A DNA stretch of 64,000 bases from an uncultured Marivita sp. (GCF_947488135.1 NZ_CANKYW010000001.1:1302001-1366000); one strand, 5' to 3'. Shown: positions 16,804 to 28,016, counted from the first letter of the stretch. Notes: a model not told the origin generated them from the letters alone. Numbers and translations are program-made.

Positions 16804-17073
16804 ATGGCACATAAAAAAGCAGGCGGTTCATCCCGCAACGGTCGCGACTCTGCCGGACGCCGCCTTGGCGTCAAACTCTACGGTGGCCAGTCCGCGATTC
16901 CCGGCAACATCATCGTGCGTCAGCGCGGCACCAAGTTCTGGCCGGGCGAAGGCGTGGGCATGGGCAAGGATCACACGATCTTTGCAACCGTCGATGGCGC
17001 CGTGACCTTCCACAAAGGCCTCAAGGGCCGCACCTTTATTTCGGTCCTGCCAGCGGCGGAGGCCGCCGAGTAA
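16804..17073 (+). CDS. rpmA: 50S ribosomal protein L27
   Basis: 89 residues with the standard L27 sequence: [23 protein letters not shown] at the N-terminus, which reaches toward the peptidyl-transferase centre, then [25 protein letters not shown]. Length and start are as expected; AAGGAGACCTGACC precedes the ATG. There is no N-terminal extension needing processing as in Firmicutes L27. A good terminator follows 25 bases after the stop. Confidence 0.97.
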   Translation: MAHKKAGGSSRNGRDSAGRRLGVKLYGGQSAIPGNIIVRQRGTKFWPGEGVGMGKDHTIFATVDGAVTFHKGLKGRTFISVLPAAEAAE

Positions 17074-17098
17074 GCCGACCTTAAGGTTTGACAAATCA

Positions 17099-17130
17099 AA
17101 AGGGGATCGGCGACATCGCCGGTCCCCTTT
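17099..17130 (+). terminator. Intrinsic terminator after rpmA
   Basis: AAAGGGGA-t-CGGC (17099-17111) pairs with GCCG-g-TCCCCTTT (17118-17130) around a short GACATC loop. The downstream U content is modest. Confidence 0.65.
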
Positions 17131-17178
17131 GCCGTTTCCGCGAGGGCGGCCCCGGTATCTGCGTTGAGGAGAGAGCAG

Positions 17179-17721
17179 ATGATCCAAGACAAACCCGTTG
17201 CAGACCAACCTGTCGTCACGTCCGACCGGTTCATCCTGCGCCCGTTGCGGGCCTCCGATGCGGGGCTTATCACGCATTACGCAAGCGAAAAGCGTGTGGC
17301 CGAGATGACATCGCACCTGCCGCATCCCTATCCTCCGGGTGCCGCCGAAGCCTTCATCGACCGGATGAGCGTGCCGGACCGGACCGAGGATGCCTGGGCG
17401 ATCGACGGCACGTCCTCGGACGCGCCCGAACTGATGGGACTGATTTCGCTCACGCGGATGGATCGCAACCAGTCCGAAGTGGGCTATTGGGTCGCTCCGC
17501 CGTTCTGGAACACAGGCCTCGCATCCGAAGCGGTGCATGCGCTCGTTCTGGCGAACCCGCTCGGTAATCGCACGATGTTCGCGAGCGTGTTTCAAGACAA
17601 CCCGGCCTCGGCCCGCGTCCTGACGCATTGCGGCTTCGAATATATCGGCGATGCGGAATCCTTCTCCGTCGCCCGAAACACAACGGTCAAAACCTGGACC
17701 TATCTCAAACGTATGGGCTGA
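17179..17721 (+). CDS. GNAT family N-acetyltransferase (RimJ/RimL-like)
   Basis: 180 residues. The opening TSDRFILRPLRASDAGLI is the pattern of the RimJ/RimL-type acetyltransferases ('T.Rl.LRpl...D'). Later GYWVAPPFWNTGLASEAVHALV gives the acetyl-CoA loop region, and ASVFQDNPASARVLTHCGFEYIG gives the 'N..S..vl.k.GF' ending. The start is the ATG at 17179, 8 bases after a GAGGAGAG ribosome site; an in-frame TTG at 17164 is rejected. It sits between the L27 terminator and obgE. The substrate is unknown; N-terminal protein acetylation or detoxification are both possible in this family. Confidence 0.85.
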   Translation: MIQDKPVADQPVVTSDRFILRPLRASDAGLITHYASEKRVAEMTSHLPHPYPPGAAEAFIDRMSVPDRTEDAWAIDGTSSDAPELMGLISLTRMDRNQSEVGYWVAPPFWNTGLASEAVHALVLANPLGNRTMFASVFQDNPASARVLTHCGFEYIGDAESFSVARNTTVKTWTYLKRMG

Positions 17722-17771
17722 CGCGCGGCTGCAAACCGGATAGACCGCGCGTGGGCTCGATCAAAGGCTAA

Positions 17772-19903
<2,132 letters not shown>

Positions 19904-19957
19904 TCGGCTTCTTCTCTTTCCAAATAAGCATATCCGACCTCTGCAAGGGCGACACCG

Positions 19958-21223
19958 ATGAAAGACCTCACAGACATCCCCGCACTCATGCACGACATCG
20001 GCGCGCGCGCCAAAGCTGCCGCGCGTGAACTGGCCCACGCCTCGGCAGAGCGCAAACACGCCGCTCTCATCGGCGCGGCAGACGCGGTCTGGAAAAATCG
20101 GGCTGCCATTATCGAGGCCAACGCCAAGGATCTGGACTACGGCCGCGACAAGGGGCTCTCGGACGCAATGATGGACAGGCTGATGCTGAACGAAGATCGC
20201 ATTCGCGGCATCGTGGACGGCCTGCGCGCCGTCGCCGAACAGAACGATCCGGTTGGTGCCGTGATGGCCGAATGGGATCAACCGTCCGGACTGCACATCA
20301 AACGCGTGCGCACGCCGTTGGGCGTCGTGGGCGTGATCTACGAATCCCGCCCCAACGTGACGGCGGACGCGGGCGCGCTCTGCCTCAAGGCCGGAAATGC
20401 GGTGATCCTGCGGGGCGGGTCCGAAAGCTTCCATTCCTCCACCGCAATTCACGACTGCCTTGTCGATGGCCTGCGCAAGGCCGGTCTGCCCGAGGACGCG
20501 ATCCAGCTTGTCCCCACACGCGACCGCGCCGCGGTGAGCGAGATGCTCACCATGACGGATTTCATCGACGTGATCGTGCCCCGGGGCGGCAAGGGGCTGG
20601 TTGGTCTTGTGCAGCGCGAGGCGCGTGTGCCGGTCTTTGCCCATCTCGAAGGCATCGTTCATATCTATGTCGACAAGGACGCCGATCCTGTGAAAGCGCT
20701 GAACGTGATCCTGAACGCCAAGACCCGGCGCACCGGCATCTGCGGTGCGGTAGAGTGCCTGCTGATCCACAAGGATGTGGTGGACACGATCGGGCAGGGT
20801 GTCATCAAGGCGCTTCTGGACGCCGGTGTCGAGGTGCGTGCCGACGAGACGCTTCGCACCATCGAAGGCACGGTCGCGGCCAGTGACGCCGATTGGGGCT
20901 GCGAATACCTCGACAGCATCGTGGCGGCACGGGTGGTCGATGATCTGGACGCGGCGATTGCCCATATCAACCGTTACAGCTCGAACCACACCGATTGCAT
21001 CTTGACCGAAGACGACGCGGCAGCCGACAGGTTCTTCGAACGCATCGACAGTGCTATCCTGATGCGCAACGCCTCGACCCAGTTTGCCGATGGCGGAGAG
21101 TTTGGCATGGGCGCCGAGATCGGCATCGCCACAGGCAAGATGCACGCACGCGGGCCGGTCGGGGCAGAACAGTTGACCAGCTTCAAATACATCGTGGTTG
21201 GCGACGGCGCGACGCGTGGCTGA
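19958..21223 (+). CDS. proA: Glutamate-5-semialdehyde dehydrogenase (gamma-glutamyl phosphate reductase)
   Basis: 421 residues, standard length. ProA reduces gamma-glutamyl phosphate with NADPH. The aldehyde-dehydrogenase-like fold shows [27 protein letters not shown], the 'PRGGKGLV' segment, and the catalytic region [19 protein letters not shown], where the Cys in GICGA is the nucleophile. Together with proB it completes the pathway to glutamate semialdehyde; proC is not in the window. An AAGGGCGACACCG stretch precedes the ATG. Confidence 0.96.
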   Translation: MKDLTDIPALMHDIGARAKAAARELAHASAERKHAALIGAADAVWKNRAAIIEANAKDLDYGRDKGLSDAMMDRLMLNEDRIRGIVDGLRAVAEQNDPVGAVMAEWDQPSGLHIKRVRTPLGVVGVIYESRPNVTADAGALCLKAGNAVILRGGSESFHSSTAIHDCLVDGLRKAGLPEDAIQLVPTRDRAAVSEMLTMTDFIDVIVPRGGKGLVGLVQREARVPVFAHLEGIVHIYVDKDADPVKALNVILNAKTRRTGICGAVECLLIHKDVVDTIGQGVIKALLDAGVEVRADETLRTIEGTVAASDADWGCEYLDSIVAARVVDDLDAAIAHINRYSSNHTDCILTEDDAAADRFFERIDSAILMRNASTQFADGGEFGMGAEIGIATGKMHARGPVGAEQLTSFKYIVVGDGATRG

Positions 21224-21303
21224 GGGGTTGTGGTCGGACTATCGGACTGTTACCTGACAGAGGCTAATCCGATACTTTTACTCGGAAAACTCGTGAGGCA
21301 GCA

Positions 21304-22407
21304 GTGACCGGCACCCATCCCCGGCTGGAAATCCGCAACATCGTGCGCGACTACGACGGTAAGCGCGTGGTGGATGACGTGTCGCTGGCGATCCAGCCGG
21401 GTGACGTGACCTGCCTTCTGGGGCCGTCCGGCTGCGGCAAATCCACGACGCTGCGGATCATCGCCGGGGTCGATATGCAGACCAGCGGCACGATCCATGT
21501 CGATGGCAAGCTGATCTGCGACACGGTCTATCGCGTGCCGCCCGAGCGCCGGTCGATCGGCCTGATTTTCCAGGATTTCGCGCTTTTTCCGCATCTGACC
21601 ATCGGCGACAACGTGGGGTTCGGCCTGACAGGGTCGCGCAAGGACAAGCTGCCCCGTGTCGGGGAACTGCTCGAACGGGTGGGGCTGTCGCATTACATCA
21701 ACGAATACCCGCATCAGCTTTCGGGCGGCGAACAGCAACGTGTGGCGCTGGCCCGCGCGATTGCGCCGCGCCCGCGCATCATGCTCATGGACGAGCCATT
21801 TTCCGGCCTCGACAACCGTTTGCGCGATGGCATCCGCGACGAAACGCTGGCACTTTTGAAGGACGAGGGCACATCGGTCCTGTTGGTCACGCACGAACCC
21901 GAAGAGGCGATGCGCATGGCGGATGAGATCGCGCTGATGCGCGACGGCAAGATCGTGCAGCGCGGTGCGCCCTACAACATCTACAACGCGCCCGCAGACA
22001 AGGCGGCGGTGGCGTTCTTTTCCGACATCAACCTGATCACGGGAACGGTGCGCGGTGCGCTCACGGATACGCCGTTCGGACAGTTTCTCGTGCCGGGTGT
22101 GCCCGATGGCGGCAAGGTGGAGATCGTGTTTCGTCCGCAGCATGTCGGCATCGACTTCGACCGCCACGGGCGCGGCCCCAATCCAACGCCGCTTGCGGGG
22201 GCGCCGGCGCGTGCGGTGGTCGAACGCGCGCGGTTCATGGGGTCGGAAAGCCTGGTCGAGTTTCGCATGGACCATGACCAAAGTCTGATCCGGGCCACGG
22301 TGCCGAACGTATTTCTGCCCAAGCCGGGAACCGTGATGTGGCTGACCGTGCGGCGCGACCGCTGTTTCATGTTCCGCAAGGACAGCGGATCGGTGATCAC
22401 GACCTAG
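21304..22407 (+). CDS. ABC transporter ATP-binding protein (FbpC/PotA type, TOBE-containing)
   Basis: 367 residues. The nucleotide-binding domain has Walker A GPSGCGKST, Q-loop LIFQDFALFPHLTIGDNV, signature LSGGEQQR, Walker B IMLMDEPFSGLD and LVTHEPEEA. The C-terminal third (about 245-367) has strands of TOBE type, including KVEIVFRPQHVGID. This is the ATPase class serving ferric-iron and polyamine/thiamine importers. No permease or binding-protein gene is adjacent, so the partners must lie elsewhere. It starts at GTG after GAGGCAGCA. Its stop codon overlaps, on the opposite strand, the stop of fliG. Confidence 0.85.
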   Translation: MTGTHPRLEIRNIVRDYDGKRVVDDVSLAIQPGDVTCLLGPSGCGKSTTLRIIAGVDMQTSGTIHVDGKLICDTVYRVPPERRSIGLIFQDFALFPHLTIGDNVGFGLTGSRKDKLPRVGELLERVGLSHYINEYPHQLSGGEQQRVALARAIAPRPRIMLMDEPFSGLDNRLRDGIRDETLALLKDEGTSVLLVTHEPEEAMRMADEIALMRDGKIVQRGAPYNIYNAPADKAAVAFFSDINLITGTVRGALTDTPFGQFLVPGVPDGGKVEIVFRPQHVGIDFDRHGRGPNPTPLAGAPARAVVERARFMGSESLVEFRMDHDQSLIRATVPNVFLPKPGTVMWLTVRRDRCFMFRKDSGSVITT

Positions 22408-23474
22408 CCGGTGTCGTCTTCGTCCTCGGGCGTTTCAAGCGTGATTTCACCGCTGTCCGCCAGATCCCGTATGACCCGGACAACCGCGTTCATCGCACCC
22501 TCTGCGTCTTTGGGTTTGATCGTTCCCAGCTCTTCACTTGCCTCGCGAAGAGCATCCGCCATCCGTTTGGAAATATTGGACAAGATGAAATCGACACTTG
22601 CCTTGTCCTCGTCCGATACAGCCCCCGCGATGACCTGTGCGAGCGTGTCCTGATCGAGATCACGGGTCAGTTTCGGCACGTCGATGGCATTCATCCTGTC
22701 GGGGATATGCGCGAACGTGAAGATGGATTTGCGCACCGCCTCGGCGAAGCCCTTGTCGTCTTCGTCAAGTCCGGTCAGCAACTCATCGCGGGTTGCGGCA
22801 CGCGAGAAGTTCAGGATCGCGCCGACCCGTTCCGACGGCTGTGCGCGGAAGGCCTTGGCGGGTTCCGCATCCAACTGGCTGGCGAGGCTGAGGCCGATGC
22901 GATCGACGGCGTCGGGGGTGACGGCATCGGTCATGGACATCGCATAGGTGATGCGACGCGCGAGATCGCCGGGAAGGCTGCTGAGCAGGTCGGCGGCCTT
23001 TGACACATCGAGCTTGGACACCATGACCGCGGCCACCTGAACGGATTCGGATTTCACGAAGTCCTGCAACCGTGCATTTGGAAGCTCCGCAATACGTTTC
23101 CAGGGATCGCCGATCTGGCGCACCCCAGCCTCTTTCCGCAGTCGGATGGCGGTTTGCGTGCTGATCTTGCCATCGAGCGCAGAGAGCGCCCCGGCAATGT
23201 CGCCGGGGAAGGAAAGGCCAATGGAATCAAGCTCTTCGGCGAATTCAGTGATGACTGCATTCATCGTCTGGCGGTCGATATAGCGCATCTCGCCGAGAAG
23301 CTGCGTCAACTGCATCTGCAAATCCTCGGGCAGCGCGGTGAGCGGCACATCGGCCCCTTCCTTGAGAATGAATTGCACCACGATCGCCGCCTTGGCCCGG
23401 CGCGACAGGCGTGCGACCTGATCGGAAGGGGCGCTGCCCGTGGGCACACGTGAAAGAGTGGTCAACTGCGTCAT
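22404..23474 (-). CDS. fliG: Flagellar motor switch protein FliG
   Basis: 356 residues, close to the family length. The N-terminal part carries LSRRAKAAIVVQFILKEG, matching the FliG opening helix. The middle and C-terminal domains contain LPGDLARRITYAMSMTDAVTPDAVDRI and IFTFAHIPDRMNAIDVPKLTRD, which correspond to the FliG 'F.FedL..ld...iq.ll' torque region. FliG joins the MS ring to the stator in the flagellar rotor. No other flagellar gene is in the window. The ATG at 23474 follows AAGGGATCGGTG; an in-frame GTG one codon upstream is possible. Confidence 0.85.
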   Translation of the reverse strand: MTQLTTLSRVPTGSAPSDQVARLSRRAKAAIVVQFILKEGADVPLTALPEDLQMQLTQLLGEMRYIDRQTMNAVITEFAEELDSIGLSFPGDIAGALSALDGKISTQTAIRLRKEAGVRQIGDPWKRIAELPNARLQDFVKSESVQVAAVMVSKLDVSKAADLLSSLPGDLARRITYAMSMTDAVTPDAVDRIGLSLASQLDAEPAKAFRAQPSERVGAILNFSRAATRDELLTGLDEDDKGFAEAVRKSIFTFAHIPDRMNAIDVPKLTRDLDQDTLAQVIAGAVSDEDKASVDFILSNISKRMADALREASEELGTIKPKDAEGAMNAVVRVIRDLADSGEITLETPEDEDDTG

Positions 23475-23580
23475 CACCGATCCCTTGTCCTGTTGGGATC
23501 GGAATAGGTGTTCAAAGTTAAGAAAGCGTCATCAGGCGCGGTGTGTCCTGCGCGGTCCGCGCGCTTTTTCCTGACGTGAA

Positions 23581-23610
23581 CCGTACGGACCGTACGCCCG
23601 AACGGTACGG
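23581..23610. repeat. Cluster of CCGTACGG-type palindromes
   Basis: CCGTACGG (23581-23588) is a perfect palindrome. It is followed directly by CCGTAC (23590-23595) and its complement GTACGG (23605-23610). So one 6-mer is present four times in alternating orientation within 30 bases. It lies about 110 bases upstream of fliG on the minus strand. A dimeric regulator site is likely by form, but the regulator is unknown. Confidence 0.5.
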
Positions 23611-23617
23611 AACACGG

Positions 23618-23648
23618 ATAAAAAAAAGACGGCCGGAGAGGCCGTCTT
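23618..23648 (-). terminator. Strong intrinsic terminator of the small secreted-protein gene
   Basis: AAGACGGCC (23626-23634) and GGCCGTCTT (23640-23648) form a perfect 9-bp stem with loop GGAGA. On the minus strand it is followed by an uninterrupted U run from the A tract at 23620-23627. It starts 25 bases after the stop of the 53-residue gene. Confidence 0.85.
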
Positions 23649-23672
23649 CAGAACGTTCGATTTTTGTGTCGT

Positions 23673-23834
23673 TCAGCCGCTGACAACTTTGCAGCTGTTG
23701 GTGTCCGCGTCATAGACGGTGCCTGCGGCGCAGGTCATCTTCGCCTCTTCGTGACCCCACTGGCAGGCCGCGAAGCTGGATGTTGCAGTTGCCAGCGTCA
23801 GGGCGGCGGTGGTCAGAAGTGTCTTGATGGTCAT
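23673..23834 (-). CDS. Small secreted Cys-containing protein (53 aa)
   Basis: A short reading frame encodes a Sec signal peptide (TLLTTAALTLATATSSFAA, cleavage near residue 22-23) and a mature peptide of about 31 residues with Cys at 24, 35 and 48. The pattern C-x10-C-x2-GTVYDADTNSC resembles one half of a chitin-binding-like (CBM14) module, where 'C..GtvwD....C' recurs. An AGGAGA ribosome site precedes the ATG and a strong terminator follows, so it is very probably a real monocistronic gene. Its function is unknown. Names taken over from the nearby purB gene should be avoided. Confidence 0.75.
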   Translation of the reverse strand: MTIKTLLTTAALTLATATSSFAACQWGHEEAKMTCAAGTVYDADTNSCKVVSG

Positions 23835-23893
23835 CAGTCGTTCTCCTGTTTTGCGTGACGTAACGGTAGCACGCCTCGGGAGTTTGGCAAAAC

Positions 23894-24331
23894 CTATCTG
23901 CGGGTTGGGTCGAGACGCGTGTAGGTCGTGACCATATCATAGGCTTTGCGCGGCCCGGTCACGGTCCACCTGCTGGTCCAGATGGGCCATGCGTCAAAAT
24001 CATAGGTCACGGCGTAGGTGTCGGGATCGCACCAGTGCTGTGCCTCGGGGCTGTCCGGAGCCACGCTGTGAAAGAAGCGGCCATCGTCGAAGTAGATATC
24101 AAAGCCATCGCGACTTGCTCTCCAGTGGTAACGGCGTTCGGCATGGAAGGGCGGCTGACCGGGAAGGCGGAGCTGCCCGGTTTCGAGATAGGCCAACCCG
24201 GCGTCGTCCGGCGTGAAGGCGGCTATCCCCGTGAAATGTGCGGGCGCTCCGGACCGGTGATCGGTGATCTCGCGCGCAAGCTGCCAGCGGCCCGTGAAAT
24301 CCTGCAAGGTGACGCGGTGCGTTGTGGTCAC
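23894..24331 (-). CDS. DUF6314 family protein
   Basis: 145 residues, soluble. The sequence reads as a small beta-barrel: LQDFTGRWQLAREITDHRSG, then FTGIAAFTP, GLAYLETGQLRLPG, FHAERRYHWRASRDGFDIYFDDGRFFH, and near the end WTVTGPRKAYDMVTTYTR. This order of strands is the DUF6314 lipocalin-like family, which has no assigned reaction. The start is a GTG at 24331. It is divergent from purB with about 130 bases between the starts. Confidence 0.7.
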   Translation of the reverse strand: MTTTHRVTLQDFTGRWQLAREITDHRSGAPAHFTGIAAFTPDDAGLAYLETGQLRLPGQPPFHAERRYHWRASRDGFDIYFDDGRFFHSVAPDSPEAQHWCDPDTYAVTYDFDAWPIWTSRWTVTGPRKAYDMVTTYTRLDPTRR

Positions 24332-24464
24332 GGCTCAGGGCTTTCGGTGGCGCACCGGGCTGTCAGGGCAAAGCGTCTCATTCAGGGCGGCCTCTCTTGT
24401 CGCTTTGAAGCGGGCAGTCTAGGAGTGCGCGTGAATTCCGCAAGCCGATGAAAGGATCGCACAC

Positions 24465-25769
24465 ATGATCCCCCGCTACTCCCGCCCCGAGATGGTGTCC
24501 ATCTGGGACCCCGCCACCAAGTTCCGCATCTGGTACGAGATCGAGGCCCATGCCTGTGACGCGATGGCCGATCTGGGCGTGATCCCGCGCGAAAACGCAG
24601 ATGCGGTGTGGAAGGCCAAGGACGTGGAGTTCGACGTGGCCCGGATCGACGAGATCGAGGCGGTGACGAAGCACGACGTGATCGCGTTCCTGACCCATCT
24701 GGCCGAGCATGTGGGCGCGGACGAGGCGCGCTTCGTGCATCAGGGCATGACGTCTTCCGATGTTCTGGACACCTGTTTCAATGTCCAACTCGTGCGCGCC
24801 GCCGATATCCTGATCGCCGATCTGGAGGGGCTTCTGGCCGCGCTCAAGCGCCGCGCTTTCGAGCATAAGGACACGGTGCGCATCGGGCGCAGCCACGGTA
24901 TCCACGCCGAACCCACGACAATGGGCCTGACCTTCGCGCGATTTTACGCCGAGATGGACCGCAATCTGAGCCGCATGCGCGATGCGCGCACCGAAGTGGC
25001 GACGGGGGCCATTTCGGGTGCCGTCGGCACCTTCGCCAATGTCGATCCGGCTGTGGAAGAGCATGTCTGCGAGAAGCTGGGCCTCGTGCCCGAACCGATC
25101 AGCACGCAGGTCATCCCGCGCGACCGCCACGCGGCCTTCTTTGCCACGCTCGGCGTGATCGCGTCGTCGGTGGAAAACATCGCCATCGAGATCCGCCATA
25201 TGCAGCGGACCGAAGTGCTGGAAGGGGCGGAGTTCTTCTCGATGGGGCAAAAGGGTTCGTCGGCCATGCCGCACAAGAAGAACCCGGTTCTGACCGAGAA
25301 CCTGACGGGGCTTGCCCGCATGGTGCGCTCGGCCGTGATCCCGGCGATGGAGAACGTGGCGCTTTGGCACGAACGCGACATCTCGCACAGCTCGGTCGAG
25401 CGGATGATCGGTCCGGATGCCACGATCACGCTGGATTTCGCGCTGGCGCGTCTGACGGGTGTGATCGACAAGATGCTGATCTTCCCCGAGAACATGCTGG
25501 AAAACATGAACAAGTTTCCGGGCCTCGTGATGAGCCAGCGGGTGCTTCTGGCCCTGACTCAAGCTGGGGTCAGCCGCGAAGACGCCTATACCTACGTGCA
25601 GCGCAACGCGCTGAAGGTCTGGGAGCACCGGACCGATTTCAAGACCGAGCTGCTGAACGATCCGGACGTGGTCAAGGCGCTCAGCCCCGAGGAGATCGAG
25701 GAGAAATTTGATCTGGGCTATCACACGAAACACGTGGACACGATTTTCAAGCGCGTGTTTGGGGAGTAA
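24465..25769 (+). CDS. purB: Adenylosuccinate lyase
   Basis: 434 residues. PurB removes fumarate from SAICAR and from adenylosuccinate in purine synthesis. It starts IPRYSRPEMVSIWDPATKF, as usual for the family. Catalytic and binding segments are RSHGIHAEPTT, QGMTSSDVLDT and the signature loop KGSSAMPHKKNP, whose Ser is the catalytic residue. The ATG is preceded by AAAGGATCGCACAC. Other purine genes (purC, purS, purQ) lie 4 kb downstream. A multi-hairpin terminator follows the stop directly. Confidence 0.97.
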   Translation: MIPRYSRPEMVSIWDPATKFRIWYEIEAHACDAMADLGVIPRENADAVWKAKDVEFDVARIDEIEAVTKHDVIAFLTHLAEHVGADEARFVHQGMTSSDVLDTCFNVQLVRAADILIADLEGLLAALKRRAFEHKDTVRIGRSHGIHAEPTTMGLTFARFYAEMDRNLSRMRDARTEVATGAISGAVGTFANVDPAVEEHVCEKLGLVPEPISTQVIPRDRHAAFFATLGVIASSVENIAIEIRHMQRTEVLEGAEFFSMGQKGSSAMPHKKNPVLTENLTGLARMVRSAVIPAMENVALWHERDISHSSVERMIGPDATITLDFALARLTGVIDKMLIFPENMLENMNKFPGLVMSQRVLLALTQAGVSREDAYTYVQRNALKVWEHRTDFKTELLNDPDVVKALSPEEIEEKFDLGYHTKHVDTIFKRVFGE

Positions 25770-25834
25770 GCCTGCTTTCGCGGGCTTGCAGCTTTTTCGA
25801 AAGAGCTGGCCAAGGCTCTTCGAAGAGCCTTGGC
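25768..25834. terminator. Three adjacent hairpins between convergent genes
   Basis: Three stems are placed end to end after purB. AAGCCTGC/GCGGGCTT (25768-25787) has a TTTC loop. A CAGCTTTTT/AAAGAGCTG hairpin (25789-25808) has a TTCGAA apex. A perfect 26-bp palindrome (25809-25834) has the same TTCGAA centre. The 3' end of the saccharopine dehydrogenase gene at 25837 is 3 bases away, so the array serves as a bidirectional terminator. Confidence 0.75.
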
Positions 25835-25836
25835 GC

Positions 25837-26967
25837 TTACTTCAGGTGATCAACCACCATCAGATGCTGCGCCAGGGTCTGCACCTCGTCCAGCCAGCGA
25901 GTGACCAGCTTTGGATCGTGCGGGGCAGGCGTCACGCCCGGCGCGATCTCGCGGTTCAGCACCGCTTCCACCGCCAGTGACACCGGAACCGACACCAGCC
26001 GCGCCATCGCCGTGCCGCGCTCATCGCCCCAGGCATCCATGACATAGGTCTTGTGCCAGACCGCGCGTCCGTCGCGTTCGGCCAGCAGATCGACGCACAT
26101 CACAACGCGGTCGGCTTCGCCTTCGGCATAGGCGTTCTTGGCGAGCAGGTCTTCGGCCATTTCGGCCAAGCGGGCGTCATCCGCCGTACCGACCTCGGCA
26201 AAGATGTCTGACCACGCCTCGGCCCAGCCATTCAGGCGCAGGGTGCCCCGAACGAATTCCTTGACCTTCCAGCGCGGATCGAAGCGGTAATCTGCCATGA
26301 AGGGCAGGCTGTCGCGGTTGGGATACACCTCGAACGTCTCGGGTTGGGGCAGCGGTGCGTCGTAGCGGCTGATCGCATCCCAGGGGCGTTTGACCTCCAG
26401 TTCGGTGAAATGCCGGATGGATTTCGACGGCGACCGCAACGCCTTGAGCACACCCACGGGGGCCCAGCTGAACTTGTAGCGAAACGCGTTGGGCACCTTC
26501 GGGACGCCACCGCAATAGGATTTGAAAGAAATCACGTTATCAATGTGATACGCCGGACTCTTCATGTAATCCGCGACCAGGTGATGCGCCATCAGATGGT
26601 CGATGCCCGGATCCAGCCCCACCTCGTTGACCAGCGCGACACCGGCCATCTTTGCGGCGGTGTCGAGCGCGCGCATCTCGGGGGCGATGTAGGACGAGGA
26701 CACGAAATGCGCCTTGGTCGCGATGGCCATCTGAGCCAACTGCACGTGCCAGTCGCCGGGAAGCATGGAGACCAGAACGTCGCCTTCCTTCAGCGCCGCT
26801 GCAAGGTCGGTCGGGTCAAACGCGCGGATATCGTCGATCAGGTCTCCGACCGCCGCCTGCGCCTTGTCTACGGTCCGGTTCCAGACGGTCACGGAATGCC
26901 CGTCCTGAATAAGCCGCCGCAACCCGGGAACCGAGGACAGGCCCGTGCCACACCAATGAACCGTCAT
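25837..26967 (-). CDS. Saccharopine dehydrogenase-type oxidoreductase (LYS9-like)
   Basis: 376 residues. The N-terminal Rossmann fold (VHWCGTGLSSVPGLRRLIQDGHSVTVWNRT) is followed by VLVSMLPGDWHVQLAQMAI and a conserved VNEVGLDPGIDHLMAHHL, the signature of saccharopine reductase/dehydrogenase. The segment SFKSYCGGVPKVPNAF(R)YKFSWAP is also typical. With the overlapping upstream gene (4 bases) it forms a two-gene operon that can run the saccharopine path, linking lysine with 2-oxoglutarate and aminoadipate semialdehyde. In related marine bacteria this path is mostly catabolic, but the direction here is inference. Confidence 0.88.
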   Translation of the reverse strand: MTVHWCGTGLSSVPGLRRLIQDGHSVTVWNRTVDKAQAAVGDLIDDIRAFDPTDLAAALKEGDVLVSMLPGDWHVQLAQMAIATKAHFVSSSYIAPEMRALDTAAKMAGVALVNEVGLDPGIDHLMAHHLVADYMKSPAYHIDNVISFKSYCGGVPKVPNAFRYKFSWAPVGVLKALRSPSKSIRHFTELEVKRPWDAISRYDAPLPQPETFEVYPNRDSLPFMADYRFDPRWKVKEFVRGTLRLNGWAEAWSDIFAEVGTADDARLAEMAEDLLAKNAYAEGEADRVVMCVDLLAERDGRAVWHKTYVMDAWGDERGTAMARLVSVPVSLAVEAVLNREIAPGVTPAPHDPKLVTRWLDEVQTLAQHLMVVDHLK

Positions 26968-28016
26968 GTCGTCACCTTCTGGATATGGTCGGCGAAATAG
27001 GTTTTCGCCCGCCCCCAGACACCGCTGTCGATGGCGTCGAGCGTCTTGAGATGGGGCAGGAGTTGCGCGGCGAAATCCTCGGAGGACTCGCGCGGCATCA
27101 GAGAGGGCAGGTTGTCGATCGCCATCACGTCGAGAGGCGGGTCGTCACAGGCCCGTATGACCGGCGCGTCCCAGCTTGTGACGCGGTCATACACCTTGAT
27201 CGGGGAAAAATCGCTGTCCGGATCACAGGCGATGTCGCCGATCACCCGCAACGCGCGGGTCTTGCCGCACGTCTCGGCGGGCACAAAAACCGGTGTGCCG
27301 GGACGCGCAAGGATGCAGTTGAAAAACAGAGTGTGATCAAGCACTTCAGGAAAGGGGCCGCCATGCGCGGTTTCGGCCATGTCCCACTTGGTGACGCTCA
27401 GGCCCAGGTCTTCGCACAGATCGCTTGCCCCGGTGCCGACCCGGCCAAGGGCGCCGATCACCAACGCGTTGGGGGTGGCGCCTTTGAGGGCCGCCTGAAC
27501 ATCGTCGCGCATCGCCTTGGAGGACGGCCATGTGTCGACCGAAGGACAGGGGGCGCCCGCCTGCTGCGCGGCATAGGCCAAAAGCGAAACGGCCGCGCCC
27601 GCATAACCGGCCCAATAGCCAAATGCGGCAACGCGACGCCCCTCCGGGGTTTCAAGATATTCCAGATCGTAAAGCGTCCCGCCCCCCGCCTTGAACCGCG
27701 CCAGAAGGCGCTGACCGGCGGGTTGGCCCTTGTAGGCGTGTCCAAACATGATGTGCCGGTGGGACAGCGGTGTGCCATTATCCGGTAATTCCTTTAACCC
27801 GAAAATGATTGCATCCCTCGGCGCGTCCACCCAGCGGCCGGGCGGTGCGATGGCGGCTCCGGCGGCGGCGTAGTCTGCGGTGGGGATCACCCGGGAAGGG
27901 CTGTCCTCGACGGTCACGTCGATGCCCTGCGCCAGCAGCGCGGCCACCCCGTCGGGCATGATCCCGACCCGGTCTTCATTCTCGCGGCTTTCCGCGCGCA
28001 CCCACAGATGGGTCAT
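26964..28016 (-). CDS. Saccharopine dehydrogenase, lysine-forming (LYS1-like)
   Basis: 350 residues. The N-terminal half starts LWVRAESRENEDRVGIMPDGV, the 'R.E....E.R..l.P' motif of the alanine/saccharopine dehydrogenase family. Catalytic-type residues are in GLKELP and HIMFGHAYKGQ, the latter a hallmark of Lys1 enzymes. The NAD-binding fold is VIGALGRVGTGASDLCEDLG. The enzyme would interconvert saccharopine with lysine plus 2-oxoglutarate. It is the first gene of the operon with the LYS9-like gene. Confidence 0.9.
   Translation of the reverse strand: MTHLWVRAESRENEDRVGIMPDGVAALLAQGIDVTVEDSPSRVIPTADYAAAGAAIAPPGRWVDAPRDAIIFGLKELPDNGTPLSHRHIMFGHAYKGQPAGQRLLARFKAGGGTLYDLEYLETPEGRRVAAFGYWAGYAGAAVSLLAYAAQQAGAPCPSVDTWPSSKAMRDDVQAALKGATPNALVIGALGRVGTGASDLCEDLGLSVTKWDMAETAHGGPFPEVLDHTLFFNCILARPGTPVFVPAETCGKTRALRVIGDIACDPDSDFSPIKVYDRVTSWDAPVIRACDDPPLDVMAIDNLPSLMPRESSEDFAAQLLPHLKTLDAIDSGVWGRAKTYFADHIQKVTT

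Noticed and set aside
17088-17093. TTGACA as a promoter for the GNAT gene at 17179
   Set aside because: No -10 element at suitable distance, and the hairpin terminating rpmA lies directly downstream.
23550-23569. GC hairpin with TTTTT read as a plus-strand terminator
   Set aside because: No plus-strand gene ends upstream; it sits in the leader side of the minus-strand fliG, so a terminator role is unsupported.
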